A stretch of DNA of 64,000 nucleotides from Gynuella sunshinyii YC6258 (lineage in GTDB: Bacteria; Pseudomonadota; Gammaproteobacteria; Pseudomonadales; Natronospirillaceae). Below, one piece after another: positions 1 to 9,891 of this stretch; position 1 is the stretch's first letter; each line of letters opens with the position of its first letter. A program made the translations under genes and the position numbers. The notes beneath the pieces are model-generated. The model saw only the letters and a program-made list of their open reading frames with translations, ran no database searches and had not been told where the DNA came from. The stretch covers positions 3,696,593 to 3,760,592 of the forward strand of contig NZ_CP007142.1 of the NCBI RefSeq assembly GCF_000940805.1, given 5' to 3'.

Positions 1-1294
1 AGGAACCCTCGGAACCAAAGCCCTGCCCATTAATGATCACTCGGTAACCATAAAAAGGATTAGTAACCGTAACGGGTACCGTGAGCGAACCGTTAACCAC
101 AGTTTCCACTGATTGTGCGACAGTAACCGGCCCGGAAACGGGCGTGTCTTTATTTGACCATGATACATATTCGACGGTAACGTCGACAACATCGCCAAAG
201 CTGGCTGGGATGTTGTTGAATACGACATTCGCTGTACCTGTGAAGTTACCGCCGAGGCAGATACTGGCGTAACCGGCCGAGGTATCCAGGTTGGCGAAAC
301 CATCCAGGCCATCGCCGTTTTGACGGGGCGGTGTAACACTGAGCATGTTGCCCGTCATATCCCCATACCACTTATACAGCCACCAGCCGCCACCGCGCTG
401 GTTATTTGCTGTTAGTAAGCTACCTAGTCTGCCCGGAAGGTTGGTGAACCACCAGGAGATATTTGCGGATTCCACCCGATTACGCTCAAATTTTGCAATA
501 AACGGCACAGATACCCCAGGCGCACCTTCATATTCATGGGTATCGTGAGAGTACTCGTTGATGCTGATTGGGCGAGGCGAAATGCCCAGAGCACTTTCCC
601 GGGCACGGTAGTCGGCAATATTTGCCGTGATATTGTCTGATCCCCCCAATTCGTGCCAGCTGATAACATCAGGAAGGCAGCTGTTCGTAACGCAGTACGC
701 GAGAAAATTCTGAATGTATGTGCGATCGTACCAGGCTGCTGAAGGCCCAATGATGCGTTCACCCGGGTCCTGGCTGCGAATCAGGTCGTAGGTGGGTTTC
801 CACAGTGATGAATTGAAGTTTCCGTTGGCATCATTCCAGGTAATATTGGGTTCATTGAAAATCTCATAACCGTAGTAGTTATTTCTTCCAGAGGAACGCT
901 TGTCTGCGATAACCGAGCGAACTTCCGTAGACCAATGTGACCACCCTGACCACTGATAAGGCCAGCCGGGCAGTATATCCGCCAAGCGGACAGTCACTTC
1001 GGCAGTGGTGTTGGCCAATCGTTGAGAAACGGGAATGGCTGCACCAATTTGCTGTTGGTATCCCGGCCCACTTCTGGCCGGTTGCGTATACATTCTGGGA
1101 TTAAGCGGCGCGACAAGACCATTGATGTCTGTGGGTAAACTCTCGGTGATACCGTAAAGCGCACCAGACGCGGCCTGGGTGACGGGACCGATCGGATCAG
1201 ACATGTCGACAATGAGTGTTTCATTTAATGCCTGAACACTCGCACTAAATAACAACAATGCACCACACAAAGCCGAAAATCGTTTTTTGATCAT
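1..1294 (-). CDS. Secreted glycoside hydrolase, clan GH-A type (3' end beyond window)
   Basis: The reading frame stays open from the ATG at 1294 to the window edge, giving the first ~431 residues. Residues 1-22 form a signal peptide (MIKKRF followed by a hydrophobic stretch ending SVQA), so the enzyme is exported. The motif EIFNEPN places a likely acid/base at Glu148 and ISINEYS a likely nucleophile at Glu247. Asn-Glu-Pro with a second Glu about 100 residues later is the clan GH-A signature of retaining TIM-barrel glycosidases. The overall look is GH39-like, but the family and substrate are my inference. The C-terminal part seen here (VVFNNIPASFGDVVDV) is beta-rich and may be an accessory domain. 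It lies downstream of the membrane-anchored AraC regulator in the same orientation, a usual layout for locally regulated polysaccharide enzymes. Confidence 0.75.
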   Translation of the reverse strand, partial: MIKKRFSALCGALLLFSASVQALNETLIVDMSDPIGPVTQAASGALYGITESLPTDINGLVAPLNPRMYTQPARSGPGYQQQIGAAIPVSQRLANTTAEVTVRLADILPGWPYQWSGWSHWSTEVRSVIADKRSSGRNNYYGYEIFNEPNITWNDANGNFNSSLWKPTYDLIRSQDPGERIIGPSAAWYDRTYIQNFLAYCVTNSCLPDVISWHELGGSDNITANIADYRARESALGISPRPISINEYSHDTHEYEGAPGVSVPFIAKFERNRVESANISWWFTNLPGRLGSLLTANNQRGGGWWLYKWYGDMTGNMLSVTPPRQNGDGLDGFANLDTSAGYASICLGGNFTGTANVVFNNIPASFGDVVDVTVEYVSWSNKDTPVSGPVTVAQSVETVVNGSLTVPVTVTNPFYGYRVIINGQGFGSEGS

Positions 1295-1638
1295 CGTTTT
1301 GAATCCTTGATTAGGTTTGAGATAAGTGCCGACATTCTTGTGAAATGGCGTGTTTCATAAGAAAAACATGCTGGGCAAACTCGTTTCTTTATTATTGTGA
1401 CTGAGCATGGATTCGCCCATCCCATGCTCACATTGAGAAAGCGATTGTTAAGACACTGGAGAATAAAAAAATAAACAAATAGGGTTTAAATTTTTGTAAT
1501 CCGAATAGTTAAATACTTTTTTAAAATCGTTAAAGTTTATGAAAGGACAAAGGGTCGTTAGTTGGAGTCTTTGCCATCTGCAGCTCAAGGGGGCTGCCAC
1601 ATCCAAAGGGCCACGTTTCGCGCATGAGTTACTGAACA
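1295..1638. other. Intergenic region upstream of the glycoside hydrolase
   Basis: AT-rich stretch of 344 bases between the AraC stop and the hydrolase start. A 63-codon open frame here has no recognisable protein character. It probably carries the hydrolase promoter and the binding site of the upstream AraC regulator; no clear repeat or terminator was identified. Confidence 0.4.
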
Positions 1639-2808
1639 CTATGCCTCGGGGGTCTTGAAGCTGTTAAGCCTGAACGTTTTTGGTGCGCAGCCGTATTCCT
1701 TTTTAAACAGTGCATTGAAGTAGGTCACATTGGCAAAACCAACCCCAAGAGCGATTTGTTTGACGCTAAGATGTTGCTCTTCAATGAGCAGTCGCGCAGC
1801 CTCTGCTAACCGAAGCTTATTGACGTACGCGGTAAAAGTGAGACCTAGTTCAGCTTTTAGGATCTTATTAATTTTTGAACGGGTTGTTCCCAGAGTGGCT
1901 GCAGCGCTTTCAATGTTGATCTCTGGGTTGATGTACTCAACGGCAATATGAGAAAGGAGTGCCGACTTCGGATCGTCAGATTGTTGTTTGATCGATAACT
2001 TTTGATAAGCAATGAGGGGCCGATTCATATTAATTTGTTCTTTTGCGCGGCGTATTTTCTCCTGCACATACAGCCTCATAAAAAAATATGCCAAGGCCAG
2101 CCAGGCGACTGCAGTGATCGCGACACTACACCCAAAATAGCTATAGTTCTCCGAAACGAGTACCAAGTCGGATATTTCAATTCTCGAGCGACTTCCTCTT
2201 GGACTCTGGAGCGAGTTGTTGATGGAAAAACCGTGCGTTCTTCGCAAATCTGCAGTGCGGTCTGTATACGCCAGGCCATACCGCTCAAGCCACCAGTCGG
2301 CCGAATCCAAATCCTTTAATTCGAACGATATTCTGCTGCTTTGCTTATTGCAGGTTAGAAAATCCAGGCTAACGCGATAGGTTTCTGGTTTTCCAAGCGT
2401 TGTAACATTGTCGACATAGGTATAGAGCGCAAACACAAGAATATTTTTGGGCTCACATTTGACACCAAAACTTACCCTGGAATAAACACTTAGGTCGACC
2501 AGGTCGCTAACATCTTGTGGCTCGGAAAGGTTGACAATAAAAGAGGTATAGGGATATCGCTCCTCAGTGGAAACAAGAAAATCGAAGGTTATGGGCTGCG
2601 ACGTTTCTCCACTGTTTAACACAAAGACCTTGTCGCCTTGCTGCTGATCTGGAGGCTCGGTCCCGTAAAACCAGTTGATATCGCTATGCTCATGCGGCAA
2701 GAAAGCTGTCTCATGGATGGAAAATAACAGCCCTGCATATAGCAGGATGGCGGATAGGATAAGGAGAACAGAAACACAAAGTAACGCTTTGCGATAAAAT
2801 AATGCCAT
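1639..2808 (-). CDS. Membrane-anchored AraC-family transcriptional regulator
   Basis: 389 residues. A transmembrane helix at about 9-30 and a second at about 226-245 (VAWLALAYFFMRLYV) bracket a ~190-residue beta-rich segment that should face the periplasm. The C-terminal ~100 residues are an AraC/HTH_18 DNA-binding domain (AAATLGTTRSKINKIL followed by VKQIALGVGFANVTYFNALF). This architecture, an extracytoplasmic sensor joined directly to an AraC output domain, is typical of one-protein sugar-sensing regulators. The next gene downstream on the same strand is a secreted glycoside hydrolase, so regulation of that gene is a reasonable inference. The ligand is unknown. Confidence 0.85.
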   Translation of the reverse strand: MALFYRKALLCVSVLLILSAILLYAGLLFSIHETAFLPHEHSDINWFYGTEPPDQQQGDKVFVLNSGETSQPITFDFLVSTEERYPYTSFIVNLSEPQDVSDLVDLSVYSRVSFGVKCEPKNILVFALYTYVDNVTTLGKPETYRVSLDFLTCNKQSSRISFELKDLDSADWWLERYGLAYTDRTADLRRTHGFSINNSLQSPRGSRSRIEISDLVLVSENYSYFGCSVAITAVAWLALAYFFMRLYVQEKIRRAKEQINMNRPLIAYQKLSIKQQSDDPKSALLSHIAVEYINPEINIESAAATLGTTRSKINKILKAELGLTFTAYVNKLRLAEAARLLIEEQHLSVKQIALGVGFANVTYFNALFKKEYGCAPKTFRLNSFKTPEA

Positions 2809-4505
2809 TCTTTTGATATTCTTTTTATTTGTTTATGAATGTCTGATATTTAAAAAGCAAGATATTCAAAAGTAGTAGAGAGGTCTTGCTTCGTCATACT
2901 ATGGACCCCAGGGTACTGGAAGACAAACCGTATGGCATCAAAGCTGATGCCACAATACAACCAGCCAAATCTTACCCCATGTCGCTATACATTATCCGTT
3001 AATAGCGTTTGATTTTTCAGCAGCCGTTCCGCTGCCTAATGACCCTGTTATCAAACTTTATAAAAAGTCTGGTTTAATCATCAAATAACAAACAAGACAA
3101 GGAAGATCCACTACTATTAACCCGACATGTATACTTGCCGGATTAATAACTTGCAGAACAAGAGCATTTCGTATGAATCAGGTTTACGACGAAACCAAAC
3201 TGGATCTATCTTGTTCCAAAGTAACCAATAATATAGTTCTGGCTGATCTGAAGGCGTAGCAAGTTACTTGAGGAACCAAGTTGTTAAGAACAGGGCTCTT
3301 GAGGTGGTGAGATGAGATCAGGTCGCCAACAAATTCGGTGGAGTTCGGCTCAACTGAAAACAATCTCTGAGTTTTTCAGACGAAGACCCCTGCCCGGAAA
3401 AACACCTGAACTGTTTCACACTGCTGTGTTAATCGTTGCCAGTGTTTAAGAGAATTACTCAGGCACGCTAGAATGGGAAAGAGTGATTCTGTAATAAGCC
3501 GGTTGCCCTGTTTTTGCGTGTTACCAAGAATGGTCATTTAAGACACTACATCCTGATAACCGGTAGATAAATGATCATGTGAACGATTATCTGGATCAGT
3601 CAGACTGTTTGTGATATTTAACCAACAGGTCAAGTATCGGAGACATTGCCGGGAAACCTAAAAACAATGCGGTTCCAGGCGACTGTTTTTCCAGGATACA
3701 TCGTCGTGCGACGGTATTTCCAAATGCAGAAATTGACAGCTATTAACTCAGGAACCATGATAATCAGTAGGGTAACTTCGGTTTTCTGAGCTGATTTATC
3801 CTGGGCAAAAACGCCTGTTGGACAGATTGTTATGAGATGCGAAAGGCACTGCTATGTAACAAGAGGAAGATTTCATAGATTCGGCTGAACTGGCTTCAAA
3901 AATAGCAACACAAGTTATTGCTGACACGAAATTCTGGAAGGCTTGTTTGGAGAATGCCGCGAGCAAAATCGAAGGTCTGAATGAATTCGGTTCTCACCAA
4001 TACGAAGGAGCTTCAACACCAACTTACTTTTTCACTAAAGGTAATGTCCAGTTGTTCGTTCAAGAGAAATTTCAGCCCTAAATGTATCTTATAGCTATAT
4101 GGACTCATGTCCGTGCCCAGGCAAAGAACGTTGGCTTGCAAAAAGTGAGACCTTTCTCCAAGAAGTTACTTCACAAATTCAGCGGTCCTGTCAAAACCTT
4201 TTAACAAGCCAATTAACGCCCCTTTAGGACTGGTCCTCCTCACTGCGTAGTCGTTAGGCAGACCCTCCGGGCATTGGATGGCATCGGTCGATTTTGAGCT
4301 ATGACTATGGCCAATATCTGATAGAGTCTCTCGCAGAGTATAGTCGGGTCTGAAAGTAAGCCATTCGAGCTCGAATATCAAAATTGGTAGGTGGAGGACG
4401 GAAGCCGGAATCCTGTATAGGATTCCCAGTCATTCACTAGAAATACAGTGAAACAATATCGGACTGTGAAAAAATCTGTTAGCGCGTTATGAGGAATATT
4501 GAAAA
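2809..4505. other. Gene-poor stretch
   Basis: About 1.7 kb without a convincing intact gene. Short frames are interrupted by stops on both strands. It holds one small decayed gene (3854-4081) and an imperfect palindrome near 3118-3150 with arms TTAACCCG and CCGGATTAA, also seen after the ars operon at 49494-49525. The character is that of old, eroding accessory DNA. Confidence 0.5.
3854..4081 (+). pseudogene. Small hypothetical protein with a stop at codon 2
   Basis: From ATG at 3854 the second codon is TAA, after which the frame stays open for 73 codons with good protein character (QEEDFIDSAELASKIATQVI near the start, VQLFVQEKFQP at the end). Either the start was destroyed by a point mutation, or initiation occurs at a non-standard codon further in. 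Family not recognised. There is no partner gene nearby. Confidence 0.4.
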
Positions 4506-5162
4506 GTGCTTCGTATATTTTTAATTATTGTATCTGCCATGCTTACTGCATGTCAGGCGACGAAGGTGGAACCGGTTAGTAAATCCTATTATTCCGGCGT
4601 CAAACCAGAAGAATATCAAGAAATCAGCCCTGTTAATGATGTGCAGATATGGGTTGCTAATCGATATTTAAAATTGAATTGTGATTGCAGTGATATCGAA
4701 ATTTTTGTTAACGAGCGTCGACGTTGGGTGCCTGAATTTTATCTGGTAGTTGACACCGATCCAAAAAGTGGTAGGGGATTTGTCAACTCAGATAGAGAGG
4801 GCTGGAGGGATATTTCTGTAGAATCAATAGAGATTGATGGGGTCAAATTCTCGCATGAAATTGGTTATTTCGATACCTTGCAGGTTCCAGCAGGCGAAAT
4901 TCAAAACATTATAAATCAGACACCCTACACAGCGCCAAGTTGTGGATTGGTGAGAAGGCTTACATCAGAAGATAAAAAGTACTCGATATCTGTTGTTGAT
5001 TCGATCAGCTGTGGCGAGTTTTCATCGGCTCTGAGAGGTAAGGAATCGTTGAAATCTTTGCCAAAAGAAACGCGGGATCTAATGACCCCCTACATACAAA
5101 CACTTGACCAAAGAATTGAAATATTAAGAGCCGAAGAAAGAACTGCCTATGGTTTCCTATAA
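4506..5162 (+). CDS. Hypothetical lipoprotein
   Basis: 218 residues from a GTG start, with GAGG about a dozen bases upstream. The N-terminus is a lipoprotein signal peptide: hydrophobic residues 4-13 followed by lipobox LTAC with the lipidated Cys at 16. The mature part is a soluble domain with four further cysteines (CDCSD, SCG, SCGEF), possibly disulfide bonded in the periplasm. I do not recognise the family. Low GC and isolated position suggest accessory DNA; the preceding bases GCGTTATGAG resemble the end of an attC site, which is weak evidence of cassette origin. Confidence 0.65.
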   Translation: MLRIFLIIVSAMLTACQATKVEPVSKSYYSGVKPEEYQEISPVNDVQIWVANRYLKLNCDCSDIEIFVNERRRWVPEFYLVVDTDPKSGRGFVNSDREGWRDISVESIEIDGVKFSHEIGYFDTLQVPAGEIQNIINQTPYTAPSCGLVRRLTSEDKKYSISVVDSISCGEFSSALRGKESLKSLPKETRDLMTPYIQTLDQRIEILRAEERTAYGFL

Positions 5163-5204
5163 AAATTAATACGTAACTGATCAAAAAATTATTACGAGAG
5201 GTGA

Positions 5205-5225
5205 CAGCGAAGTGAGGCTTCGCTG
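5205..5225 (+). other. Hairpin between the lipoprotein and acetyltransferase genes
   Basis: Perfect 8-bp inverted repeat CAGCGAAG / CTTCGCTG around a 5-base loop. No T-run follows, so it is not a typical terminator. It could be a weak attenuator or a relic of a recombination site. Confidence 0.35.
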
Positions 5226-5288
5226 CGATGATGGCTTTGACAAACTTGATGGAGGATAAGCACGTGAGAGTGCAAGAGGATTTCGGAA

Positions 5289-5848
5289 TGGTTAAACTTC
5301 AAAAGGCTGACCTAGGTTCTCTAAGCGAGTTCAAAACTGCTCTCCAGGACTCGTTCCGAGTGGCGATCGAAGCTGATTTAGGTCAACCGATTGAAGCGCC
5401 CATTCCTTCTGATAAGGACATAGAACAGTCCATCGCTGAGGCTGGAGCTGCTACATACTGGATCATGGCAAACCATCAGCGTGTCGGTGGTGCAGTTGTG
5501 GTAATTGATGAAATAAGCAATCGAAACTCATTGTCGTTCTTCTTCATTTTAACCGGCCTGCAGAGTCGGGGGTTAGGTCTACAAGCCTGGAAAGCAATCG
5601 AGAGGGAGTACCCAAATACCAAGGTCTGGGAAACCGTCACCCCGTATTTTGAGAAACGAAACATTCACTTCTATGTAAATAGGTGTGGCTTCAAGATTGT
5701 TGAGTTCTACAACAAGTTTCATCCAGATCCGCACCAAGTTTCAGATCAGGTTCATAAAGAAGAGGATGATGATGAGATGTTCAGATTTATGAAGGTTATG
5801 GGTTCTGAAAGCGATTATAACTCGGCAGTATACATGTCGGGTTTATAG
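5289..5848 (+). CDS. GNAT-family N-acetyltransferase
   Basis: About 186 residues from the ATG at 5289, which has AGAGGA seven bases upstream; an in-frame start at 5228 would add 20 residues. The core has the GNAT pattern: a central strand (RVGGAVVVIDEI, LSFFFILTGLQ), an acetyl-CoA loop (QSRGLGLQAWKAIE) and the C-terminal NIHFYVNRCGFKIVEFYN with the usual 'Y...CGF' ending. It should transfer an acetyl group to a small molecule or protein amine in the cytoplasm; the substrate is unknown. A partial second GNAT gene lies 300 bp downstream. Confidence 0.8.
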
Positions 5849-6003
5849 CGTGATGCAGGGATGCACCGAGGTGTCGGACCATATCATTGGCCATAGCCAA
5901 TGCGAACCCTGATAAATCAAACGATTCGACGATTCGCGCAACACCGCCAGATTTCTTGGGGCGACAATTAAAGAGACCAGGACGATCTATTTAATTGCCG
6001 GAT
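5849..6003 (+). repeat. Dispersed ~140-bp repeat, copy 1
   Basis: This segment matches the reverse complement of 10246-10377: shared blocks include TGATGCAGGGA, AGGTGTCGGACCA, CATTGGCC, CGCGCAACACCGCC and a terminal ATCTATTT. The copies are inverted and diverged. They flank the block holding the acetyltransferases, methyltransferase and GH3 gene. It may be the end of a mobile element; the family was not identified. Confidence 0.6.
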
Positions 6004-6165
6004 TAATAGTTTCGAGAAAAGCAGGCATCAGGCATGGATGACTTATTGATATACACTTTAAGTGTATTAGTTTCGAGTTGCTCAAAACTTCAGGTTTAGA
6101 ATGTTCAAACGAATTATGGTCAAAAAAAACGAGAACTTTATTGCACAGACACACTCCGTTGCTAC

Positions 6166-6438
6166 GTGCCTATAGTCGATGGTAAAGCCTGTGCTTGGGC
6201 AACAAGCTTTATTGATGGTGATCATGCAATTTTTGCCAACGCATACACTCAGGAGAGTTATCGCTCGCGGGGATGCCAAACAGCTCTCCTTGGGGCACGA
6301 ATAGAAGATGCAGGAAATTTTGGTGTCAAAGTGGTTCTAACAGACGTTATGCCAGATAGCACCAGTAGCATAAACTGTAAATCTATCGGATTCTCCAGCG
6401 TAGGCATAAGAAACGTTTGGAGTAAAGAAATATCATAA
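6166..6438 (+). pseudogene. N-terminally truncated GNAT acetyltransferase
   Basis: 90 codons from a GTG. The protein is only the second half of a GNAT fold: strand 4 (ACAWATSFIDGDHAIFANAY), the CoA loop (RSRGCQTALLGARIEDA) and the C-terminal GFSSVGIRNVWSKE. Upstream sequence continues the similarity only in broken form, so the N-terminal half is lost or frameshifted. Probably non-functional; a short real product cannot be excluded. Confidence 0.55.
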
Positions 6439-6509
6439 CTAACAGACACGGGTGAGGAAGTCGTGACCTCGCTCCAACCGAAAAACCTTATGCGTGATCA
6501 AGGCTCAGG

Positions 6510-6713
6510 ATGAAACTTGCAGATTTTCCTGCAGGAACCAAATTCTATATCAAAGAATTTGATATTCCTCTGGCAAATATACCGAATAGGGGCTGGGTTA
6601 ATTTCTTTGGTGGCAGAGCAAGGCCATATGATGTTTCTGGGTTAAAACCTGGAAATAATTGGCCAGCGGAAAACTTTGAAGAGTGGAAGAAGGTCGTTGA
6701 AGAGTCAAAATGA
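6510..6713 (+). CDS. Small hypothetical protein
   Basis: 67 residues from ATG; AAGGCTCAGG lies just upstream. The sequence is compact and well composed (KLADFPAGTKFYIKEFDIPL, then WVNFFGGRARPYDVSG) with no signal peptide or membrane segment, consistent with a small soluble domain. Family not recognised. It sits between a broken acetyltransferase and a methyltransferase on the same strand with large gaps, so no operon is implied. Confidence 0.55.
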   Translation: MKLADFPAGTKFYIKEFDIPLANIPNRGWVNFFGGRARPYDVSGLKPGNNWPAENFEEWKKVVEESK

Positions 6714-6943
6714 TTCACTTTAATATTTCGCAAGTGGCGGCGTTAATTCTCGACGAGGACTTAAAACTTTCACGTCTACTAAGATCCCAAATGTCGTCGG
6801 CACCTGTAAAGGCTGATGTATAGCATTTTGTCAAATTCATTACGCCGGATGCTTATCAAAATGCTAACCACAGGTACTGCGATATCTGGTGTCGCGCGTG
6901 TTGTAAACGTTAGCTTTCGGGAAAAAACTGGAATATATGATCA

Positions 6944-7561
6944 ATGAAAGATTCAAAGAAATTTTGGGACAAATCTGCAGAAAAATATATTAAAAGCCCC
7001 ATTAAAGATGAGGCTAAATATCAACAAAAGCTAGCGATTACCCAGGAGTTTCTGAGGTCGGATTCGAAGGTGCTGGAGTTTGGCTGCGGCAGTGGTGCCA
7101 CCGCTATTTACCATGCTCCTTATGTTGAATATGTTGTTGCAACAGATATATCTGACAAAATGATAGAAGCGGCTCAGAGAAAAGCGCTCGAAGCCGGAGT
7201 AAAGAATATTACCTTTCAGCAGGGTACACTAGACAGCCTAAAGTTCCAAAATGAAAGTTTTGACGCTGTTTTGGGGCTAAATGTGTTACATCTTTTGGAC
7301 GATGTAGATGGTGCAATTGCCAAAGTTCATCAGCTTTTAAAAAATGATGGTGTATTTGTTTCAAGTACGTCATTAATAGCAGAAATCAACTTTGTTTTTC
7401 GATGGTTGATCTCAGGAATGCAGTTTCTTGGCATGGCTCCTTATGTCAGTCGATTTACAAAGAGTCAGCTTATTTCTAAATTAACGAATTCAGGTTTTAC
7501 TATTGAACGTGAATGGCAAACCAGCCATGAATCAGTATTCATAGTCGCTAGAAAAGGCTAG
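6944..7561 (+). CDS. Class I SAM-dependent methyltransferase
   Basis: 205 residues. Motif I VLEFGCGSGA at about residue 43 binds S-adenosylmethionine; the acidic residue ending strand 2 is in VVATDISDKM; post-I and motif II are present (FDAVLGLNVLHLL), followed by VHQLLKNDGVFVSST. It belongs to the Methyltransf_11/25 type of small-molecule methyltransferases; the acceptor is unknown. The stop codon TAG lies inside the CTAG target duplication of the MITE that starts right after it, so the insertion left the coding sequence intact. Confidence 0.85.
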   Translation: MKDSKKFWDKSAEKYIKSPIKDEAKYQQKLAITQEFLRSDSKVLEFGCGSGATAIYHAPYVEYVVATDISDKMIEAAQRKALEAGVKNITFQQGTLDSLKFQNESFDAVLGLNVLHLLDDVDGAIAKVHQLLKNDGVFVSSTSLIAEINFVFRWLISGMQFLGMAPYVSRFTKSQLISKLTNSGFTIEREWQTSHESVFIVARKG

Positions 7562-7702
7562 GGAACCTCTGAAAAATGGTCTATTTTTGCACAGGACATT
7601 GTCAGCCCCAGTCTCACATCCTCATTTAAGCCAGTAAACTGCGGTGTTGCGAGTGGTGCTTTCTCGCCTGCATCAAAACTATTCCTATTTTTCAGAGGCC
7701 CC
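7562..7702 (+). mobile_element. MITE-like element, copy 1
   Basis: 141-bp non-coding element with terminal inverted repeats (GGAACCTCTGAAAAAT at the left, ATTTTTCAGAGGCCCC at the right) and a perfect 4-bp direct repeat CTAG on both sides (7558-7561 and 7703-7706). CTAR-type targets are known for the IS5 subgroup, so an IS5-family transposase is the likely mover (inference). A second, inverted copy lies at 28825-28980. Confidence 0.75.
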
Positions 7703-7929
7703 CTAGATATAGTCTTAGACCAAACTGTGAAGATTATCTGCTGAAATTGAAGGGGCAGGATTTGACCTGGAACAATACTTTAAGGAACAGAGATGGCAAT
7801 AAAAGGTCTATTTTTAGCCGCCCTGTATATAACTCTCCGCGTCTTACTAATTTTGTTTAATATCTCATAGACGATATTCATATTTTAATATAGGTTGACG
7901 TTGTGTTATCAACTAAAGTGAGTTTATTC

Positions 7930-9891
7930 ATGACAACAATAAGAAACACAATTCTACATGGTTCCTATGTTCTGTTAATAGCTTTGCCACTAAGTTCTTT
8001 TGCCAATGCGGATGTTGAGTTGGAAAGCAAAAGTACGAATATATTGAATATTGATGGAAAAATATTTAAAGATTTAAACAAAAATGGAAAATTAGACCCT
8101 TACGAAGACTGGAGGTTGTCTCCAGAAGAACGCTCTGAAAATTTGCTCTCATTGATGACGTTAGAAGAAAAAGCTGGTTTGATGATGCATGGTTCAGCTC
8201 CTGGTTCAGATGAACTTGGAAGGGGATCCAGCTATGATCAGGATAAAGTCAGAGAGCTTATTGAAAAAAAACATATTTCATTTTTCATTACCAGATTAAA
8301 AGGCGATGAGCCAGGTCATCTGGCTGAGCAAAATAACATTTTGCAAAATATTGCAGAGTCTACTCGTTTAGGTATACCTATTACGATTAGTTCAGATCCT
8401 CGCAATTCATTTCAATACCTGGAAGGCGCATCCATCGCGTCGGGAAAATTCAGTAAGTGGCCTGAAACACTCGGTATGGCCGCGATTAATGATGAAACTT
8501 TAACTGAGCAGTATGCTGACATCATCAGACAAGAATACAGAGCTGTAGGTATAACAGAAGCACTATCACCCCAGGCTGATATTGCCAGTGAACCTCGCTG
8601 GCCTCGTATAAGTGGTACTTTTGGCGAAGATCCTGGTTTAGTTGGAAAAATGACTAAAAGCTATATTATTGGAATGCAGGCTGGGTCAAACGGTATTAAT
8701 AAAGATAGTGTCGTGACCGTTCTTAAACATTGGGTTGGGTACGGAGCGGCAAAAGATGGTTGGGATAGCCACAATTCATACGGAAAATTCGCTGATTTTG
8801 AATCAGCTTCGCTTGAGACACATATCTCACCATTTGTTGAAGCATTTAAAGCCAATGTTGCTGGTGTAATGCCGACGTATTCAATACTGCAAGGTGCAAC
8901 GTATAACGGCAAATCCATCCCACAAGTGGGTGGGGGGTACAATCGCTTCTTACTTCAAGACTTACTGCGAGATACCTATGGTTTTGATGGTGTTATCCTG
9001 AGCGACTGGCTAATAACAAGAGACTGCGAAGAAGACTGTATCAATGGCTTTAAAAAAGGGGAACAAGTTTTACCAAGAGGTATGCCTTGGGGGGTTGAGG
9101 AACTATCTGTTGAAGACCGCTTTGTTAAGGCGATTGAAGCTGGAGTGGATCAGTTCGGGGGAGTAACGGACTCAGAGATATTAGTTAATGCCGTTAAAAA
9201 TAATAAGATTTCGGAAAGTAGAATTGATTCATCAGTTGTCCGAATATTAAATCAAAAATTCAAAGTTGGTTTGTTTGAAAATTCATATGTAGATGCAAAA
9301 AAAGCAGATGAAGTCGTCGGCAATGAAAAATTTTCTATGTTGGCCAGCGCAGCTCAATTTAACTCTTTGATATTATTAAAAAACGACAACGCATTACCAA
9401 TTAAAAAAGGCCTCAAAGTTTGGTTGCATGGCATAAATAGAACCTCTGCAAACGAAGCTGGTTTTCAAGTTGTTGAAAGACTTCAGGATGCTGATATTGC
9501 GCTCATCAGAACCTCTACACCCTATGAAAGGCCTCATGAAAACTACTTCTTTGGTAAAAGGCATAATGAAGGAGCATTGAACTTTAAAGAAAATAACGAG
9601 GATTATCTTGCGATCAAAGAGGCTAAAAAGTACGTTCCAACTGTAGTCACGGTTTACCTGGATCGACCAGCGATTTTAACGAACGTGCTTAAGGAATCTG
9701 ACGCATTAATCGCCAATTTTGGTGTTAGCGATGAGGTATTGTTTAGTCGATTAACATCTAATGAAGTATACGTGGCTACACTTCCGTTTGAACTTCCAAG
9801 CTCAATGAAGTCGGTTTTGTCTCAAGACCCGGCTAAACCCTATGATTCAAATAACCCATTATTCCCGATTGGGTTTGGGTTAGATAAATAA
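7930..9891 (+). CDS. Secreted glycoside hydrolase family 3 protein
   Basis: About 653 residues from the ATG at 7930; an in-frame GTG at 7903 would add nine. Residues 1-28 form a signal peptide ending SSFANA. A calcium-loop-like motif DLNKNGKLDPYEDW near residue 50 is common in this branch of GH3. The GH3 barrel follows (LMTLEEKAGLMMHG, SPQADIASEPRWPRISGTFG, LKHWVGYGA), with the catalytic Asp in VILSDW at about residue 359, then the second alpha/beta domain (SLILLKNDNALPIKKG). A C-terminal Fn3-like domain appears absent. Expected to be a periplasmic or secreted beta-glucosidase-like enzyme acting on oligosaccharide ends; the substrate is not predictable. Confidence 0.85.
   Translation: MTTIRNTILHGSYVLLIALPLSSFANADVELESKSTNILNIDGKIFKDLNKNGKLDPYEDWRLSPEERSENLLSLMTLEEKAGLMMHGSAPGSDELGRGSSYDQDKVRELIEKKHISFFITRLKGDEPGHLAEQNNILQNIAESTRLGIPITISSDPRNSFQYLEGASIASGKFSKWPETLGMAAINDETLTEQYADIIRQEYRAVGITEALSPQADIASEPRWPRISGTFGEDPGLVGKMTKSYIIGMQAGSNGINKDSVVTVLKHWVGYGAAKDGWDSHNSYGKFADFESASLETHISPFVEAFKANVAGVMPTYSILQGATYNGKSIPQVGGGYNRFLLQDLLRDTYGFDGVILSDWLITRDCEEDCINGFKKGEQVLPRGMPWGVEELSVEDRFVKAIEAGVDQFGGVTDSEILVNAVKNNKISESRIDSSVVRILNQKFKVGLFENSYVDAKKADEVVGNEKFSMLASAAQFNSLILLKNDNALPIKKGLKVWLHGINRTSANEAGFQVVERLQDADIALIRTSTPYERPHENYFFGKRHNEGALNFKENNEDYLAIKEAKKYVPTVVTVYLDRPAILTNVLKESDALIANFGVSDEVLFSRLTSNEVYVATLPFELPSSMKSVLSQDPAKPYDSNNPLFPIGFGLDK

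Noticed and set aside
1448-1639. 63-codon frame between the AraC and hydrolase genes
   Set aside because: Low-complexity hydrophobic/AT-driven sequence overlapping the AraC stop; more likely promoter DNA.
4166-4381. 71-codon minus-strand frame in the gene-poor stretch
   Set aside because: No recognisable motif or ribosome site; length is within chance for this region.
5205-5225. Hairpin before the acetyltransferase as an intrinsic terminator
   Set aside because: No T-run follows on either strand.
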